A stretch of DNA of 37,856 nt from Roseovarius confluentis (lineage in GTDB: Bacteria; Pseudomonadota; Alphaproteobacteria; Rhodobacterales; Rhodobacteraceae), in assembly GCF_002917925.1 (NCBI RefSeq), contig NZ_PPFE01000006.1:187501-225356 (forward strand). Direction: 5' to 3'. The translations under genes and the position numbers were made by a program. Below the pieces are notes generated by a model. It was not told the origin of the DNA, did no database searches, and saw only the letters and a list, made by a program, of their open reading frames with translations. Positions 1 through 8,038 of the stretch are shown here, piece by piece (the first letter of the stretch is position 1; each line of letters starts with the position of its first letter).

Positions 1-217
1 CGGCCAGCTTGCGCAGCGGCGTCACCACCAGCCCCGCCACCAGCAGGTACAGCGCCATCTCCCCCATTTCGTGCTCCAGCACTTTCACGGGGTCCGCGCC
101 CAGCCGGTTCTGAATCCCCAGCCACAGCATCCACGCCGCATAGCCAAGGCTCGCCACGTAGATCGGCCACGCCGGCACCCGGCGCAGCCCTTGATTGATA
201 TGCTCGACCATCGCCAT
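1..217 (-). CDS. msrQ: MsrQ, heme-binding membrane subunit of the methionine sulfoxide reductase system (N-terminal part only)
   Basis: The window edge cuts this gene, leaving about 72 N-terminal residues starting [10 protein letters not shown]. MsrQ (YedZ family) is an inner-membrane b-heme protein that passes electrons from the quinone pool or flavin to periplasmic MsrP. The visible part has a first membrane segment (IYVASLGYAAWMLWLG) and the conserved stretch KVLEHEMGEMALYLLV leading into the second helix, with the family motif TPLRK. Its ATG (217-215) shares one base with the msrP stop codon (TGATG), so the two are translationally coupled. A second in-frame ATG at 211 is a possible alternative start. 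Identification rests on these residues and on msrP next door. Confidence 0.9.
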   Translation of the reverse strand, partial: MAMVEHINQGLRRVPAWPIYVASLGYAAWMLWLGIQNRLGADPVKVLEHEMGEMALYLLVAGLVVTPLRKLA

Positions 218-1122
218 CAGAAGAACTTGGTCAGGTCCATCCCTTCATACAGGCTGGCCACCTCGTCGGCGTAACCATTGAACATCAACGTGTCCTGCCG
301 GCGGGCAAACAGCCCCGAGCCGATGACCCGCTCGCTCGCCTGGCTCCAGCGCGGGTGGTCCACCTCGGGGTTCACATTGCTGTAGAATCCGTATTCCCGC
401 GCGTTGGCCTTGTTCCAGCTGGTCGGCGGCTCGGCCTCGGTCAGAGTGATCCGCACGATCGACTTGATCGACTTGAAGCCATACTTCCACGGCACCACCA
501 GCCGCAGCGGCGCGCCGTTCTGGTTCGGGACCTCTTTCCCGTAAATCCCAGTCGCCATCAGGGTCAGCGGATGCGTCGCCTCGTCCAGCCGCAGCCCCTC
601 GACATAGGGCCAGTCCAGCACGGGGTATTTCACCCCCGGCATCTCGTCCGGGCGCAGCGCCGTCTCGAAGGCGACATACTTGGCATTCGACTGCACGCCC
701 GCCATGTCCAGCAGATCGGCCAGCTCGAACCCGTTCCACGGCACCACCATCGACCAGGCCTCGACACAGCGGAAGCGATAGATCCGCTCCTCCACCGTCA
801 TCCTGGCCATGATATCCTCGAAGGCATAATCGCCGGGCCGGTCCACCAGCCCGTCGATCTTCACGGTCCAGGGCTGGGTCGTCAGCATATGGGCATGGTC
901 CACCGGGTCGCCCTTGCCGGTGCCGAACTCGTAGTAGTTGTTGTAGGTGGTGACGTCCTCGTAGGAGGTCGGCTCTAACTCCTGCGCCCGTGCCTGGGCC
1001 GCGCCGACACCGGCCAGCCCCATGCCCGCCGCGGCCCCGGCCATCAACTGCCGCCGATTGAGGAACGCGGCCTCGTCGGTCACATCCTTGTCGCGCAGCG
1101 TGTTCTTCCAACGATGGGCCAT
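217..1122 (-). CDS. msrP: MsrP, periplasmic molybdopterin-dependent protein-methionine-sulfoxide reductase
   Basis: This 301-residue catalytic subunit reduces oxidised methionines in periplasmic proteins. The N-terminus carries a twin-arginine signal (R23-R24 in NRRQLMAG, then a small-residue hydrophobic stretch ending near AAQA), so the folded cofactor-loaded protein should be exported by Tat. The oxidoreductase molybdopterin domain follows, with Cys119 in YRFRCVEAW as the expected Mo ligand and the conserved tail [13 protein letters not shown] start at 1122 because AGGAGAG lies just upstream of that ATG; a longer in-frame reading to 1326 would put extra sequence before the Tat signal and is unlikely. 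The stop overlaps the msrQ start by one base. Confidence 0.95.
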   Translation of the reverse strand: MAHRWKNTLRDKDVTDEAAFLNRRQLMAGAAAGMGLAGVGAAQARAQELEPTSYEDVTTYNNYYEFGTGKGDPVDHAHMLTTQPWTVKIDGLVDRPGDYAFEDIMARMTVEERIYRFRCVEAWSMVVPWNGFELADLLDMAGVQSNAKYVAFETALRPDEMPGVKYPVLDWPYVEGLRLDEATHPLTLMATGIYGKEVPNQNGAPLRLVVPWKYGFKSIKSIVRITLTEAEPPTSWNKANAREYGFYSNVNPEVDHPRWSQASERVIGSGLFARRQDTLMFNGYADEVASLYEGMDLTKFF

Positions 1123-1274
1123 GCGGGCTCTCCTGTTCTCGCGGGCATGTCTGTCAGTCGTGACATAAGGAAAGCGCATTGGCCCGGCAAAACAAGCCGT
1201 CTCACGAAGACGTTGGAGCGCGGTAACAATGGCGGCGACATCTACTTCGCGCGCGTGCGCGCGCGAGGCACCAA

Positions 1275-1454
1275 GCCGCGCGATCGCCAGACCGCGGGAT
1301 GGCGACCCGACCGCGGTTCTGCGCACTTAATTCCTGCAATTTCCGCAAAACCCGCAATCGAGGCTCCTACGTCGACCAATCGCCAGCCCGTTCGGGCGGC
1401 CCCCTTTCGGCGATTGCGTGCAATCGCCTTTCGGTCAGCGGGCGATCGCGCGGC
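1275..1454. repeat. MITE-like inverted-repeat element, copy A
   Basis: The left end (1275-1295, beginning GCCGCGCGATCGCC) is identical to the reverse complement of the right end of copy B at 19277-19297. The interior also aligns with copy B, for example CCGCAAAAC near 1343 and AATCGCCAGCCCGT near 1378. The right end (about 1431-1454, ending GGGCGATCGCGCGGC) is degenerate relative to copy B. Copy A is longer because of an extra segment around 1403-1434. No coding capacity and no clear target-site duplication were seen. Confidence 0.75.
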
Positions 1455-1497
1455 GGGCCTGGCGGCCCTTCATTCCGCGCGGGGCTATGGCGCGCCC

Positions 1498-1518
1498 GTC
1501 CCGGACCTGATCCGGGAC
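1498..1518. repeat. REP-like hairpin repeat, copy 1
   Basis: An 8-bp perfect stem GTCCCGGA/TCCGGGAC encloses the loop CCTGA. The same 21 bases, plus a few flanking bases, recur at 10417-10437. The hairpin lies directly after the stop of the minus-strand gene ending at 1527, so it could also act in 3'-end formation, but there is no T-run. Confidence 0.7.
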
Positions 1519-1526
1519 CTCCCACT

Positions 1527-3020
1527 CTAGGGATACTGCGCCGCGTCCACGCTGGGCCGGATCTTGGTCAGCGGGATCGAGGTGCCGTCCGCCTGCACGA
1601 TCCGCACATGTCGCCGCCGCATCAGCCGCGGTTCGGCCACGCCCACGGAATGCGCGATGGTCTCGACTTCCTTGATGACCTGCCGCGCGTAATTGGCGAC
1701 CTTGAGGTACTTGTCCTCGACCACCAGCCCCTTTTGCAGGTGCTTGTCATGGGTGGTGATCCCGGTGGGACAGGTGTTGCGGTTGCACTTCAGCGCCTGG
1801 ATGCAGCCGAGCGAGAACATGAACCCCCGTGCCGAGGTCACGAAATCGGCCCCCGCGCAAATCGCCCAGGCCACGTCGCCGGGATTGACCAGCTTGCCTG
1901 CCGCGATGATCCGGATGCGGCTCTTCAACCCGTGCCGGTCGCGCAGGTCCACCATCCGGGTCAGCGCCTCGCGGATGGGCATCCCCACCAGGTCCATCAG
2001 CGGCATCGGCGCGGCCCCCGTGCCGCCCTCGCCGCCGTCGATGGTGATGAAATCCGGCGCGCATTCCGCGCCGCGCTCGACGATCAGTTCGAACATCTCG
2101 TCCCACGCCTCGCTCGACCCCACCACGGTCTTGAACCCCACGGGCTTGCCCGTGACCTCGCGGATATGGCCGATGAAATCCAGCAGTTCGCCGTAATTGT
2201 TCACCTCCCGGTGCCGGTTGGGCGAGATGCTGTCCTGACCCACCGCGATTCCCCGGATCTCTGCAATCTCCGGCCCGACCTTTTCGCCGGGCAGGATACC
2301 CCCCTTGCCCGGTTTCGCCCCCTGCGCCAGCTTCAGCTCGAACATGCGAACCTGCTCGTACGCGGCCATCTTTCGCAGCTTGTCATCGTCCAGGCCGCCA
2401 TCGGCGGTGCGCACCCCGTATTTCGCCGTCCCGATCTGGTAGACCACGTCGCACCCGCCGGTCAGGTGATAGGGGCTCAATCCCCCCTCCCCGGTGTTCA
2501 GCCAGATCCCCGCCTCGGCGGCGCCCCGGCTCAGCGCCTCGACCGCGGGGCGCGAAATCGCGCCGTAACTCATGCCAGAGACGTTGAAGATCGACCGTGC
2601 CATGTAAGGCGTCCGGCAATAGGGCCCGATCTGCAACGGTTCGGTCGCCGCGAACTGGTCATCCAGTGGCGGAAACGCCGCCGGCACGAAGATCGGCGTG
2701 CCCGCCACGTTCAGGTTGCGGGTCGAGCCGAAGGCGATGGTGTTGCCCTTGCCTTTCGAGGCGTGCCCGACCCAGTCGCGCTGTGCGCGGTTGAACGGCA
2801 TCTCTTCGCGGTCCATGGCAAAGAAGTACTGGCGGAAAAACTCGCCCAGCGTGGTGAACAGCCCGCGAAACCGCCCGATCACCGGGTAATTGCGGCGGAT
2901 CGCGTCGCCGGTCTGGGTCTTGTCGATGACGAAAAAGAGCAGCGCCAGCGCGATGACCACGCCGATCGCCAACACCAGGGCCAGCGCCAGAAAGCCGAGG
3001 ATCTCGAAAACCAGGTCCAT
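1527..3020 (-). CDS. FMN-binding glutamate synthase-family protein, membrane anchored
   Basis: This is a stand-alone protein of the GltS central/FMN domain family (PF01645-like), 497 residues from ATG at 3020; a GTG at 3023 is an alternative start. Residues about 5-33 form one or two hydrophobic segments (ILGFLALALVLAIGVVIAL), anchoring the barrel to the membrane. The FMN/2-oxoglutarate barrel shows GMSYGAIS, LNTGEGG, PGKGGILPG and TIDGGEGGTGAAP. Near the end, CIQALKCNRNTCPTGI gives the three cysteines expected to bind a 3Fe-4S cluster, as in glutamate synthase. There is no glutaminase domain and no GltD-like subunit nearby, so the true substrate is unknown; it should not be called glutamate synthase outright. 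Confidence 0.85.
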   Translation of the reverse strand: MDLVFEILGFLALALVLAIGVVIALALLFFVIDKTQTGDAIRRNYPVIGRFRGLFTTLGEFFRQYFFAMDREEMPFNRAQRDWVGHASKGKGNTIAFGSTRNLNVAGTPIFVPAAFPPLDDQFAATEPLQIGPYCRTPYMARSIFNVSGMSYGAISRPAVEALSRGAAEAGIWLNTGEGGLSPYHLTGGCDVVYQIGTAKYGVRTADGGLDDDKLRKMAAYEQVRMFELKLAQGAKPGKGGILPGEKVGPEIAEIRGIAVGQDSISPNRHREVNNYGELLDFIGHIREVTGKPVGFKTVVGSSEAWDEMFELIVERGAECAPDFITIDGGEGGTGAAPMPLMDLVGMPIREALTRMVDLRDRHGLKSRIRIIAAGKLVNPGDVAWAICAGADFVTSARGFMFSLGCIQALKCNRNTCPTGITTHDKHLQKGLVVEDKYLKVANYARQVIKEVETIAHSVGVAEPRLMRRRHVRIVQADGTSIPLTKIRPSVDAAQYP

Positions 3021-3303
3021 CACCGCCCCTTCGGAAACTGCGTGGCTCCCTTATGCCACAGACCTTGCCTGCCTCAAGCGTTAAAGCCGCCCTGGCGCGC
3101 CCCTGGTCCTCACGCCGTTTCACGAAGTTTTCAGTGGAATTCGCAAAACGCCCCGGCTTAGGCGGCGGATCTTTTTCGTCAAATGGCACCGGCGGAAATC
3201 CCCGCTGAACCGAACAGACTCGACCCGCGTAGCAGGGACACGATGCGCAACACGAGCGTCGTTTAACACTCGTACCAAAGACACCTTACAAGGGAGACGA
3301 ACA

Positions 3304-3786
3304 ATGCTTCGCAGAACTTATCTTGCCCTGACCGCCGCCACGATCCTTGGTGGTGCCACAACCGCCTTTGCCGAAAGCGGCAAGGACATCGTCGACACCG
3401 CCACCGAAGCCGGCGACTTTTCCACCCTGCTCGCCGCGGCCGAGGCGGCCGGTCTGGTCGAAACGCTGAAAGGCGACGGCCCCTTCACCGTCTTTGCCCC
3501 CACCGACGAAGCCTTCGCGGCCTTGCCCGAAGGCACCGTAGACACGCTGTTGATGCCGGAAAACAAGGATCAGCTGACCAGCATCCTCACCTACCATGTC
3601 GTGCCCGGCAAGGTCATGTCCGGCGACCTGAGCGACGGCATGACCGCCGAAACCGTGCAGGGCTCCGAGGTGACCATCGGCACCGAAGGCGGCGTGACCG
3701 TCAACGACGCGAATGTCGTGACCGCCGATATCGAGGCGTCGAACGGCGTCATCCACGTGATCGACGGCGTGATCATGCCCGAGTAA
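3304..3786 (+). CDS. Secreted fasciclin (FAS1) domain protein
   Basis: The protein has 160 residues: a signal peptide (about 1-23, cut after TTAFA) followed by one complete FAS1 domain. Domain hallmarks are [30 protein letters not shown] (H1 box), [10 protein letters not shown] and the closing [12 protein letters not shown] (H2 box). Single-domain bacterial FAS1 proteins are periplasmic or surface proteins linked to adhesion. A strong Shine-Dalgarno (AAGGGAGACG) lies upstream of the ATG, and a hairpin follows the stop. It appears to be a single-gene unit, convergent with the gene ending at 3881. Confidence 0.92.
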   Translation: MLRRTYLALTAATILGGATTAFAESGKDIVDTATEAGDFSTLLAAAEAAGLVETLKGDGPFTVFAPTDEAFAALPEGTVDTLLMPENKDQLTSILTYHVVPGKVMSGDLSDGMTAETVQGSEVTIGTEGGVTVNDANVVTADIEASNGVIHVIDGVIMPE

Positions 3787-3798
3787 TGTTTCTGGGGC

Positions 3799-3819
3799 GA
3801 GCCGGTTACGACCCGGCTC
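3799..3819 (+). terminator. Hairpin after the fasciclin gene
   Basis: A 7-bp perfect stem GAGCCGG/CCGGCTC with a 7-base loop starts 12 bases after the fasciclin stop. The tail (ACTTCCTCTTT) is only moderately T-rich, so intrinsic termination is plausible, not certain. Confidence 0.5.
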
Positions 3820-3880
3820 ACTTCCTCTTTGGCGTAGCTTTGTTCCGCCCGCACAGCGGCGCCAATTTTCTCACCCTGCC

Positions 3881-5380
3881 TCAGGCCGACTGTCGAAACT
3901 GCTGCAACGCATCGTCCTTGTACGGTATCTGGTTCAGACACGGCTTGGACAACTCTATCATCTTGCCGACCAATCTGCGGCGACGACGCGCACGGGGATG
4001 AAAGGCGGCAGTGTCGAAGAACATCCGGCGGTCGTTGAACGGGTTGACGTAAAAACTTGGTGCAAACGCATAATAGACGTTGTTCGGCGCAGACGGCATG
4101 AAGACTTCGGAATGCGCCATGTCCGGCAATCTTGCCCGGGCGGGTTCCGGCAAACCGTCGCACCACGCGCCATAACGCTCCCGCAAGCTTTCAAGCCGAT
4201 CCGGTGCAAGACGATCCGACAAGTCTTTGGCCCGCATATTGAGCAATGCTGCAAGACCGTCGTCGATGGAACACCCGGTCACGGCTGTCTCTCTCGTCCA
4301 CTTGTTCGCCCGCGTCATCTCGGCGCCGTTTCCGCGCAGAACAAGCTCTGTCGCCGGGGCCATTTCCACGGCACGCACCGTGGCCTTGTTGATACCGTTG
4401 AACGCAAGACTTGTCCTCAGAGCCATGACATCTCGCAAGGTCGCCACCTGATCGTCGGTCAGGCACCGTTCAAACTCGGGATCGTCACGGTCAACGACTT
4501 CAAGCTTTACGCCGACTTCTTGCGCCAGTGCGACCGCGACCTGCCGATCGAACTGAGTGATCCACCTTATGTCATGCATGAAGAACCGTTCGATGCGATC
4601 GAGAACAGGCGTTGCCGCGGCAAGCAACAGCCGCGAATCCGTTCCACCCGATATTGGCAGCGTCGTCGAGTACCCGCCCGCCAGTGCAGCCATCACCTGC
4701 CCAAGTCGCCCGGTTATCCTTTCGGCCAGGCCGTTCCGGTCCTCACCTGCGGTTTCAAAATCATCCTCCGCGCCAAGCCAGTGCCGTTTCAGCTCGAAAT
4801 CGGCAAGATCCAGATAGTGATTGGCATAGATGCGCCTGCAGTGGATGTCGCACGTCTCCCCCAGGGCAAACTGCGCCTTTCGGGCCTGCACGTCCTTGGC
4901 TGAAACAGTCGTCAGCGGTTCGATGTCCCGGTTCACCGCCAGATGAACGCTGGACGCAACAGCCTTGTCCTTGTTCGAGTAGACTGCGCTCAGCCCTCCG
5001 GATGGGTCGAAATAGACCCGTTTCGTACCGAATGCCGCCACCACGGCGATGAACCGACCGGCCAACCCTTCGATATAGGTTTCAAGCGCGTCGATTGTTC
5101 CCTTGCCTTCCAGAACAACGCGCCCATTCAGGCAAGCGCCCTCCTGGTCGACTGCGACGCCAAGAACTACGCCCACGGTCCGACCACTGCCAAAGACAAG
5201 CTCGTGTCGCGGAAGCCTTGGACAATGATGCAGATTCCAATCGCCCAGGCGGAAATGCATCCAATTCTCAGACGGGCCTGTACGCGACTTCGACAACCTG
5301 AACTGAAACGGAAAGGTCTCGTCAAAGTCCCAACCGTTGGCCTCACACACCGCTTGCGCGGCGCAAATCGTGCGTTTCAT
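3881..5380 (-). CDS. Asparagine-synthetase-like PP-loop ATPase with degenerate amidotransferase half
   Basis: This 499-residue protein has the two-part layout of class B asparagine synthetases. The N-terminal part (about 60-150) retains amidotransferase-like features (GLAGRFIAVVA, FDPSGGLSAVYS) but begins MKRTIC, so the catalytic Cys2 of glutaminase enzymes is absent. The C-terminal part contains an ATP-pyrophosphatase loop SGGTDSR (244-250), which adenylates a carboxylate in this superfamily. It probably forms an amide or related bond using ammonia or an amine rather than glutamine, or serves a modification pathway; the substrate is unknown. It is the last of four co-directional genes, 90 bases after the glycosyltransferase-methyltransferase gene. 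Base composition looks less GC-rich than its neighbours, which could mean transfer. Confidence 0.75.
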   Translation of the reverse strand: MKRTICAAQAVCEANGWDFDETFPFQFRLSKSRTGPSENWMHFRLGDWNLHHCPRLPRHELVFGSGRTVGVVLGVAVDQEGACLNGRVVLEGKGTIDALETYIEGLAGRFIAVVAAFGTKRVYFDPSGGLSAVYSNKDKAVASSVHLAVNRDIEPLTTVSAKDVQARKAQFALGETCDIHCRRIYANHYLDLADFELKRHWLGAEDDFETAGEDRNGLAERITGRLGQVMAALAGGYSTTLPISGGTDSRLLLAAATPVLDRIERFFMHDIRWITQFDRQVAVALAQEVGVKLEVVDRDDPEFERCLTDDQVATLRDVMALRTSLAFNGINKATVRAVEMAPATELVLRGNGAEMTRANKWTRETAVTGCSIDDGLAALLNMRAKDLSDRLAPDRLESLRERYGAWCDGLPEPARARLPDMAHSEVFMPSAPNNVYYAFAPSFYVNPFNDRRMFFDTAAFHPRARRRRRLVGKMIELSKPCLNQIPYKDDALQQFRQSA

Positions 5381-5470
5381 TCTGCCTCGCTCTCCGCCAC
5401 ATCGTTGCGCGGCTTGCTCTGCTCGTTGGGTCCGGGGGCATTATTATGGTTATGGACCTCCGGGGTTGGT

Positions 5471-7051
5471 CTACTTCTTGTGGATCACAGCGACCTGCAA
5501 CCGCTTGCCGGGCACCATCCGTGCCGGCGCCAGATGTACGCCCGAGATATCCTCGGCCAGCTTGTTGAACTCCGCGGCCACTTTCGGGTCGCTATGGGTG
5601 AACGTGCGCGTCTCCACCCAGTCCCGGAACAGGGCGGCGGTCTTGGTGATGCCCTCCTGCTCGTAGGTGTCAGGCTGCCAGCGCAGATCCTCGATGATAT
5701 AAAGCCCGCCCGAGTCCAGCCGCGGGAAGATCTCCAGGAACGCGTTCTGCTGGTGATGGCTGGCATGGCTCGCGTCGTCGATCACGATGGTGGGCGCTGT
5801 CTCGATCTCCTCGATCGCCGCCGCAATATTGTCGCGCTCGTCCATGTCGCAACGGTGAAAGGTGAACCGCTCGTGCTCGACCCACGAGAAATCCGACACG
5901 TCCAGCCCATGGATCTCGGCCTTGGGAAAATAGTCCAGCCACATGCGGATTGACGGGCAGTCCGTCGTCTCGCGGTCCGCGGCGTGGCCATGCTCTGGCC
6001 CGCCGATCAGCAGGCCCATCTCCAGGAAGGTGATCTTGCGTTGCCGGTACGGATGGAAAAGCATGTGGTAAAGCTCGGTATACCGATGCTTCTTAGACCC
6101 CTTGTCCGACCCATAGCGATCGGCAAGATCGGTCAGGTTTTCGCCACCCTTGCCGGTGGGCAGGCGCGGCGCGGTGGTCACGTTGCCCATCGCCTCGGCC
6201 TCTTTCATCGCCGCCTTTTCCTCGCGTGACAGCACGGGTGCGGCATCACAATCGATCCTGTGCTTTTTAAGCCGGTCATCCATCCAGCTGTCCGGCTCCG
6301 GCATCCCGCCGATATCCGACAGGAACTCGCGGATGCGCCGACCATAGAAATGCACCGAATAGGTGTTCTCGGTCAGCATCGCCCCGACCTTTTCACGGGC
6401 CCGCGTCCGCCCCAGAAGACGGCGGTCGCGAAAGCCCACCGGGTACAGCCCCTCGATCGGCAGGGCGTATTTCGCCTCACCCGTCTTGTGCAGGTAGTGG
6501 GTCACCGCCTGAGGCCCCCAGACGCCCCATTTCATGTCGCTGACATGCACCGGATCGCCCGCGTCCTTCTTTTCTTGGAACTTCGCCTTCTCGCGGTCCG
6601 AATACCATTCCGGGATGCCATACTCGTCTTCGCTCATCTCCAGCAATTGGCCCAGCGCCTCACTGTCCGGCGGCAGGCCCAGCACGCCGCCATTGATATG
6701 CGTGTCCGATTCCCAGCCAAAGAAATGGCCCGTCTCGGTTTCGAACGGCTTCGCACAATAGGCATCCAGGTCGGCCCAGATCATCCGGTCGTTCTGTTGC
6801 AGCAGGTGATACCGGAACACGTCGGAGAAAAGCGCGAAGCTGCCCGTGCGTCCATGCTGGATGAACCGGTCGATCTTCAGCACGCTGTCACCGTGGATCA
6901 GTTCCACGCCCTCGGGCACGTTCTGAACGTCCTTGTAATGGTACAGCTTCACATGGTGACCCGCATCCAGGAAGGACTGCGCGCACAGCACCTCGACATA
7001 GCTCAAAGGCCCCTCGACCCAGAGCATCCCGATCTCGACATCCCGTTTCAT
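5471..7051 (-). CDS. Bifunctional glycosyltransferase-methyltransferase fusion
   Basis: This is a 526-residue two-domain protein. Residues about 1-245 resemble DXD sugar transferases of the capsular/GT32-like type: SDVFRYHLL, then WADLDAYC with the metal-binding D94-L-D96, and GGVLGLPP. After a charged linker (about 260-305), residues 306-525 form a class I SAM-dependent methyltransferase like macrolide O-methyltransferases of the MycE type: ADRYGSDKGS, motif I FLEMGLLIGG (342-351), IHGLDVSDF, IVIDDASHASHH (422-433) and GGLYIIEDL. A sugar may be transferred and then O-methylated by one polypeptide. It lies 39 bases after the sulfotransferase-like gene. No signal peptide or membrane segment is seen, so it is cytoplasmic. 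The acceptor is unknown. Confidence 0.82.
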   Translation of the reverse strand: MKRDVEIGMLWVEGPLSYVEVLCAQSFLDAGHHVKLYHYKDVQNVPEGVELIHGDSVLKIDRFIQHGRTGSFALFSDVFRYHLLQQNDRMIWADLDAYCAKPFETETGHFFGWESDTHINGGVLGLPPDSEALGQLLEMSEDEYGIPEWYSDREKAKFQEKKDAGDPVHVSDMKWGVWGPQAVTHYLHKTGEAKYALPIEGLYPVGFRDRRLLGRTRAREKVGAMLTENTYSVHFYGRRIREFLSDIGGMPEPDSWMDDRLKKHRIDCDAAPVLSREEKAAMKEAEAMGNVTTAPRLPTGKGGENLTDLADRYGSDKGSKKHRYTELYHMLFHPYRQRKITFLEMGLLIGGPEHGHAADRETTDCPSIRMWLDYFPKAEIHGLDVSDFSWVEHERFTFHRCDMDERDNIAAAIEEIETAPTIVIDDASHASHHQQNAFLEIFPRLDSGGLYIIEDLRWQPDTYEQEGITKTAALFRDWVETRTFTHSDPKVAAEFNKLAEDISGVHLAPARMVPGKRLQVAVIHKK

Positions 7052-7090
7052 CCGCGACCTCGTCCTTCGGCGTCTTGCGCGCCTTGTATT

Positions 7091-8038
7091 CTAATGGCTC
7101 GCCACATGGTCCAGCTCCAGCAGCGTGATGTCGGGATTGGCGCGGATGTCGGCGATGTCCTGATCGTACATCCGGGTCAGGTGCGCGCGCTCGTTCGGCG
7201 TCCAGGGGTCATAGGTGCCGTATTCCGGCCCGCGCGGAAATTTCTCCTGCAACGCGACCCGCTGCTCCAGCGCCTTGTCCGCCCCGTCCTTGTGAATCAA
7301 CTGCAACAGTTCCGCCACCGCGCGCCCGCTGGCCGTGGGCCGCTTGTTGCGGTCTTTCGGTTCCTTCATCGCGCCGGTGTCGATCCCCGGCCCGCACAGC
7401 CCCCCCAGAACCTGCCGGTCCATCCTGCGAAAATCCTCGTAGCGCCAGACCGTCACCTTGGCGCCCGGAAACAGAGTCACCACGGATTTCAGTATGTTGT
7501 GCCAGTTCGGCATGTTCTCCATCACCTGCCGGCGCATCGTGCGCTCGTCCACGAACCACTGCCCGGTGACCGACCGCAGGTATTCCACGTAAGCAGACGC
7601 GAAAAAGTCTGCGTAATTGCGCAGGCCCAGATGCACCTCGCTCACGCCCTCGGGAAACTGCTCGGCGAACACCTCCAGCAGCTTGCGCCGCCAGCGATAG
7701 AGCACGCCCCGCTTCACGCAATGGCCGCAATGGCCGGCCATGTTCTCGTCCGACAGGATGATCCGTTTCGGGTTGCCCTTGGAAATCTCCTTCAGGAAGG
7801 CCCGGCTCATCCCGGCCAGCTCCTCGTCGGAAATCTTCGGGTCCCAGTCCATGCCGATCTTGTTATAGACGTTGCACTGCACCGGCACGGTCAGCTGCTT
7901 GCGGGTGTCGCGGTGGTGCACGTAATGCACGCCCTCGCGCTCGAGCATCTTTGAATTCCGCGCCAGCATCGACTGGATGTGGCTGGTGGCGGTCTTGTGG
8001 AACCCGCCGTGCAACACGATCTGCGGGCGCTTGCTCAT
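7091..8038 (-). CDS. Sulfotransferase-family protein
   Basis: The protein is 315 residues. The N-terminal LHGGFHKTATSHIQSML (residues 9-25) matches the PAPS 5'-phosphosulfate-binding loop of sulfotransferases, and LGLRNYADFFASAYVEYLR (Arg140 and Ser148) fits the 3'-phosphate-binding segment. ILSDENMAGH in the middle is typical of bacterial members found in polysaccharide clusters. It would transfer sulfate to an acceptor, probably a glycan made by its neighbours; this is inference. The ATG overlaps the stop of the upstream hydrolase-glycosyltransferase gene by four bases (ATGA), so the two are coupled. Confidence 0.75.
   Translation of the reverse strand: MSKRPQIVLHGGFHKTATSHIQSMLARNSKMLEREGVHYVHHRDTRKQLTVPVQCNVYNKIGMDWDPKISDEELAGMSRAFLKEISKGNPKRIILSDENMAGHCGHCVKRGVLYRWRRKLLEVFAEQFPEGVSEVHLGLRNYADFFASAYVEYLRSVTGQWFVDERTMRRQVMENMPNWHNILKSVVTLFPGAKVTVWRYEDFRRMDRQVLGGLCGPGIDTGAMKEPKDRNKRPTASGRAVAELLQLIHKDGADKALEQRVALQEKFPRGPEYGTYDPWTPNERAHLTRMYDQDIADIRANPDITLLELDHVASH

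Larger units (their letters stand above)
1123..1526. other. Intergenic region between msrP and the glutamate-synthase-like gene
   Basis: This gene-free stretch of about 400 bases holds the msrP promoter region (not resolved), the MITE-like element at 1275-1454 and a hairpin repeat at 1498-1518. Open frames that cross it run through the repeat and show no recognisable protein. Confidence 0.7.

Noticed and set aside
1114..1530. Small plus-strand open frame across the 1123-1526 region
   Set aside because: It runs through the MITE-like element and the hairpin repeat; similar translations of such repeats are artefacts.
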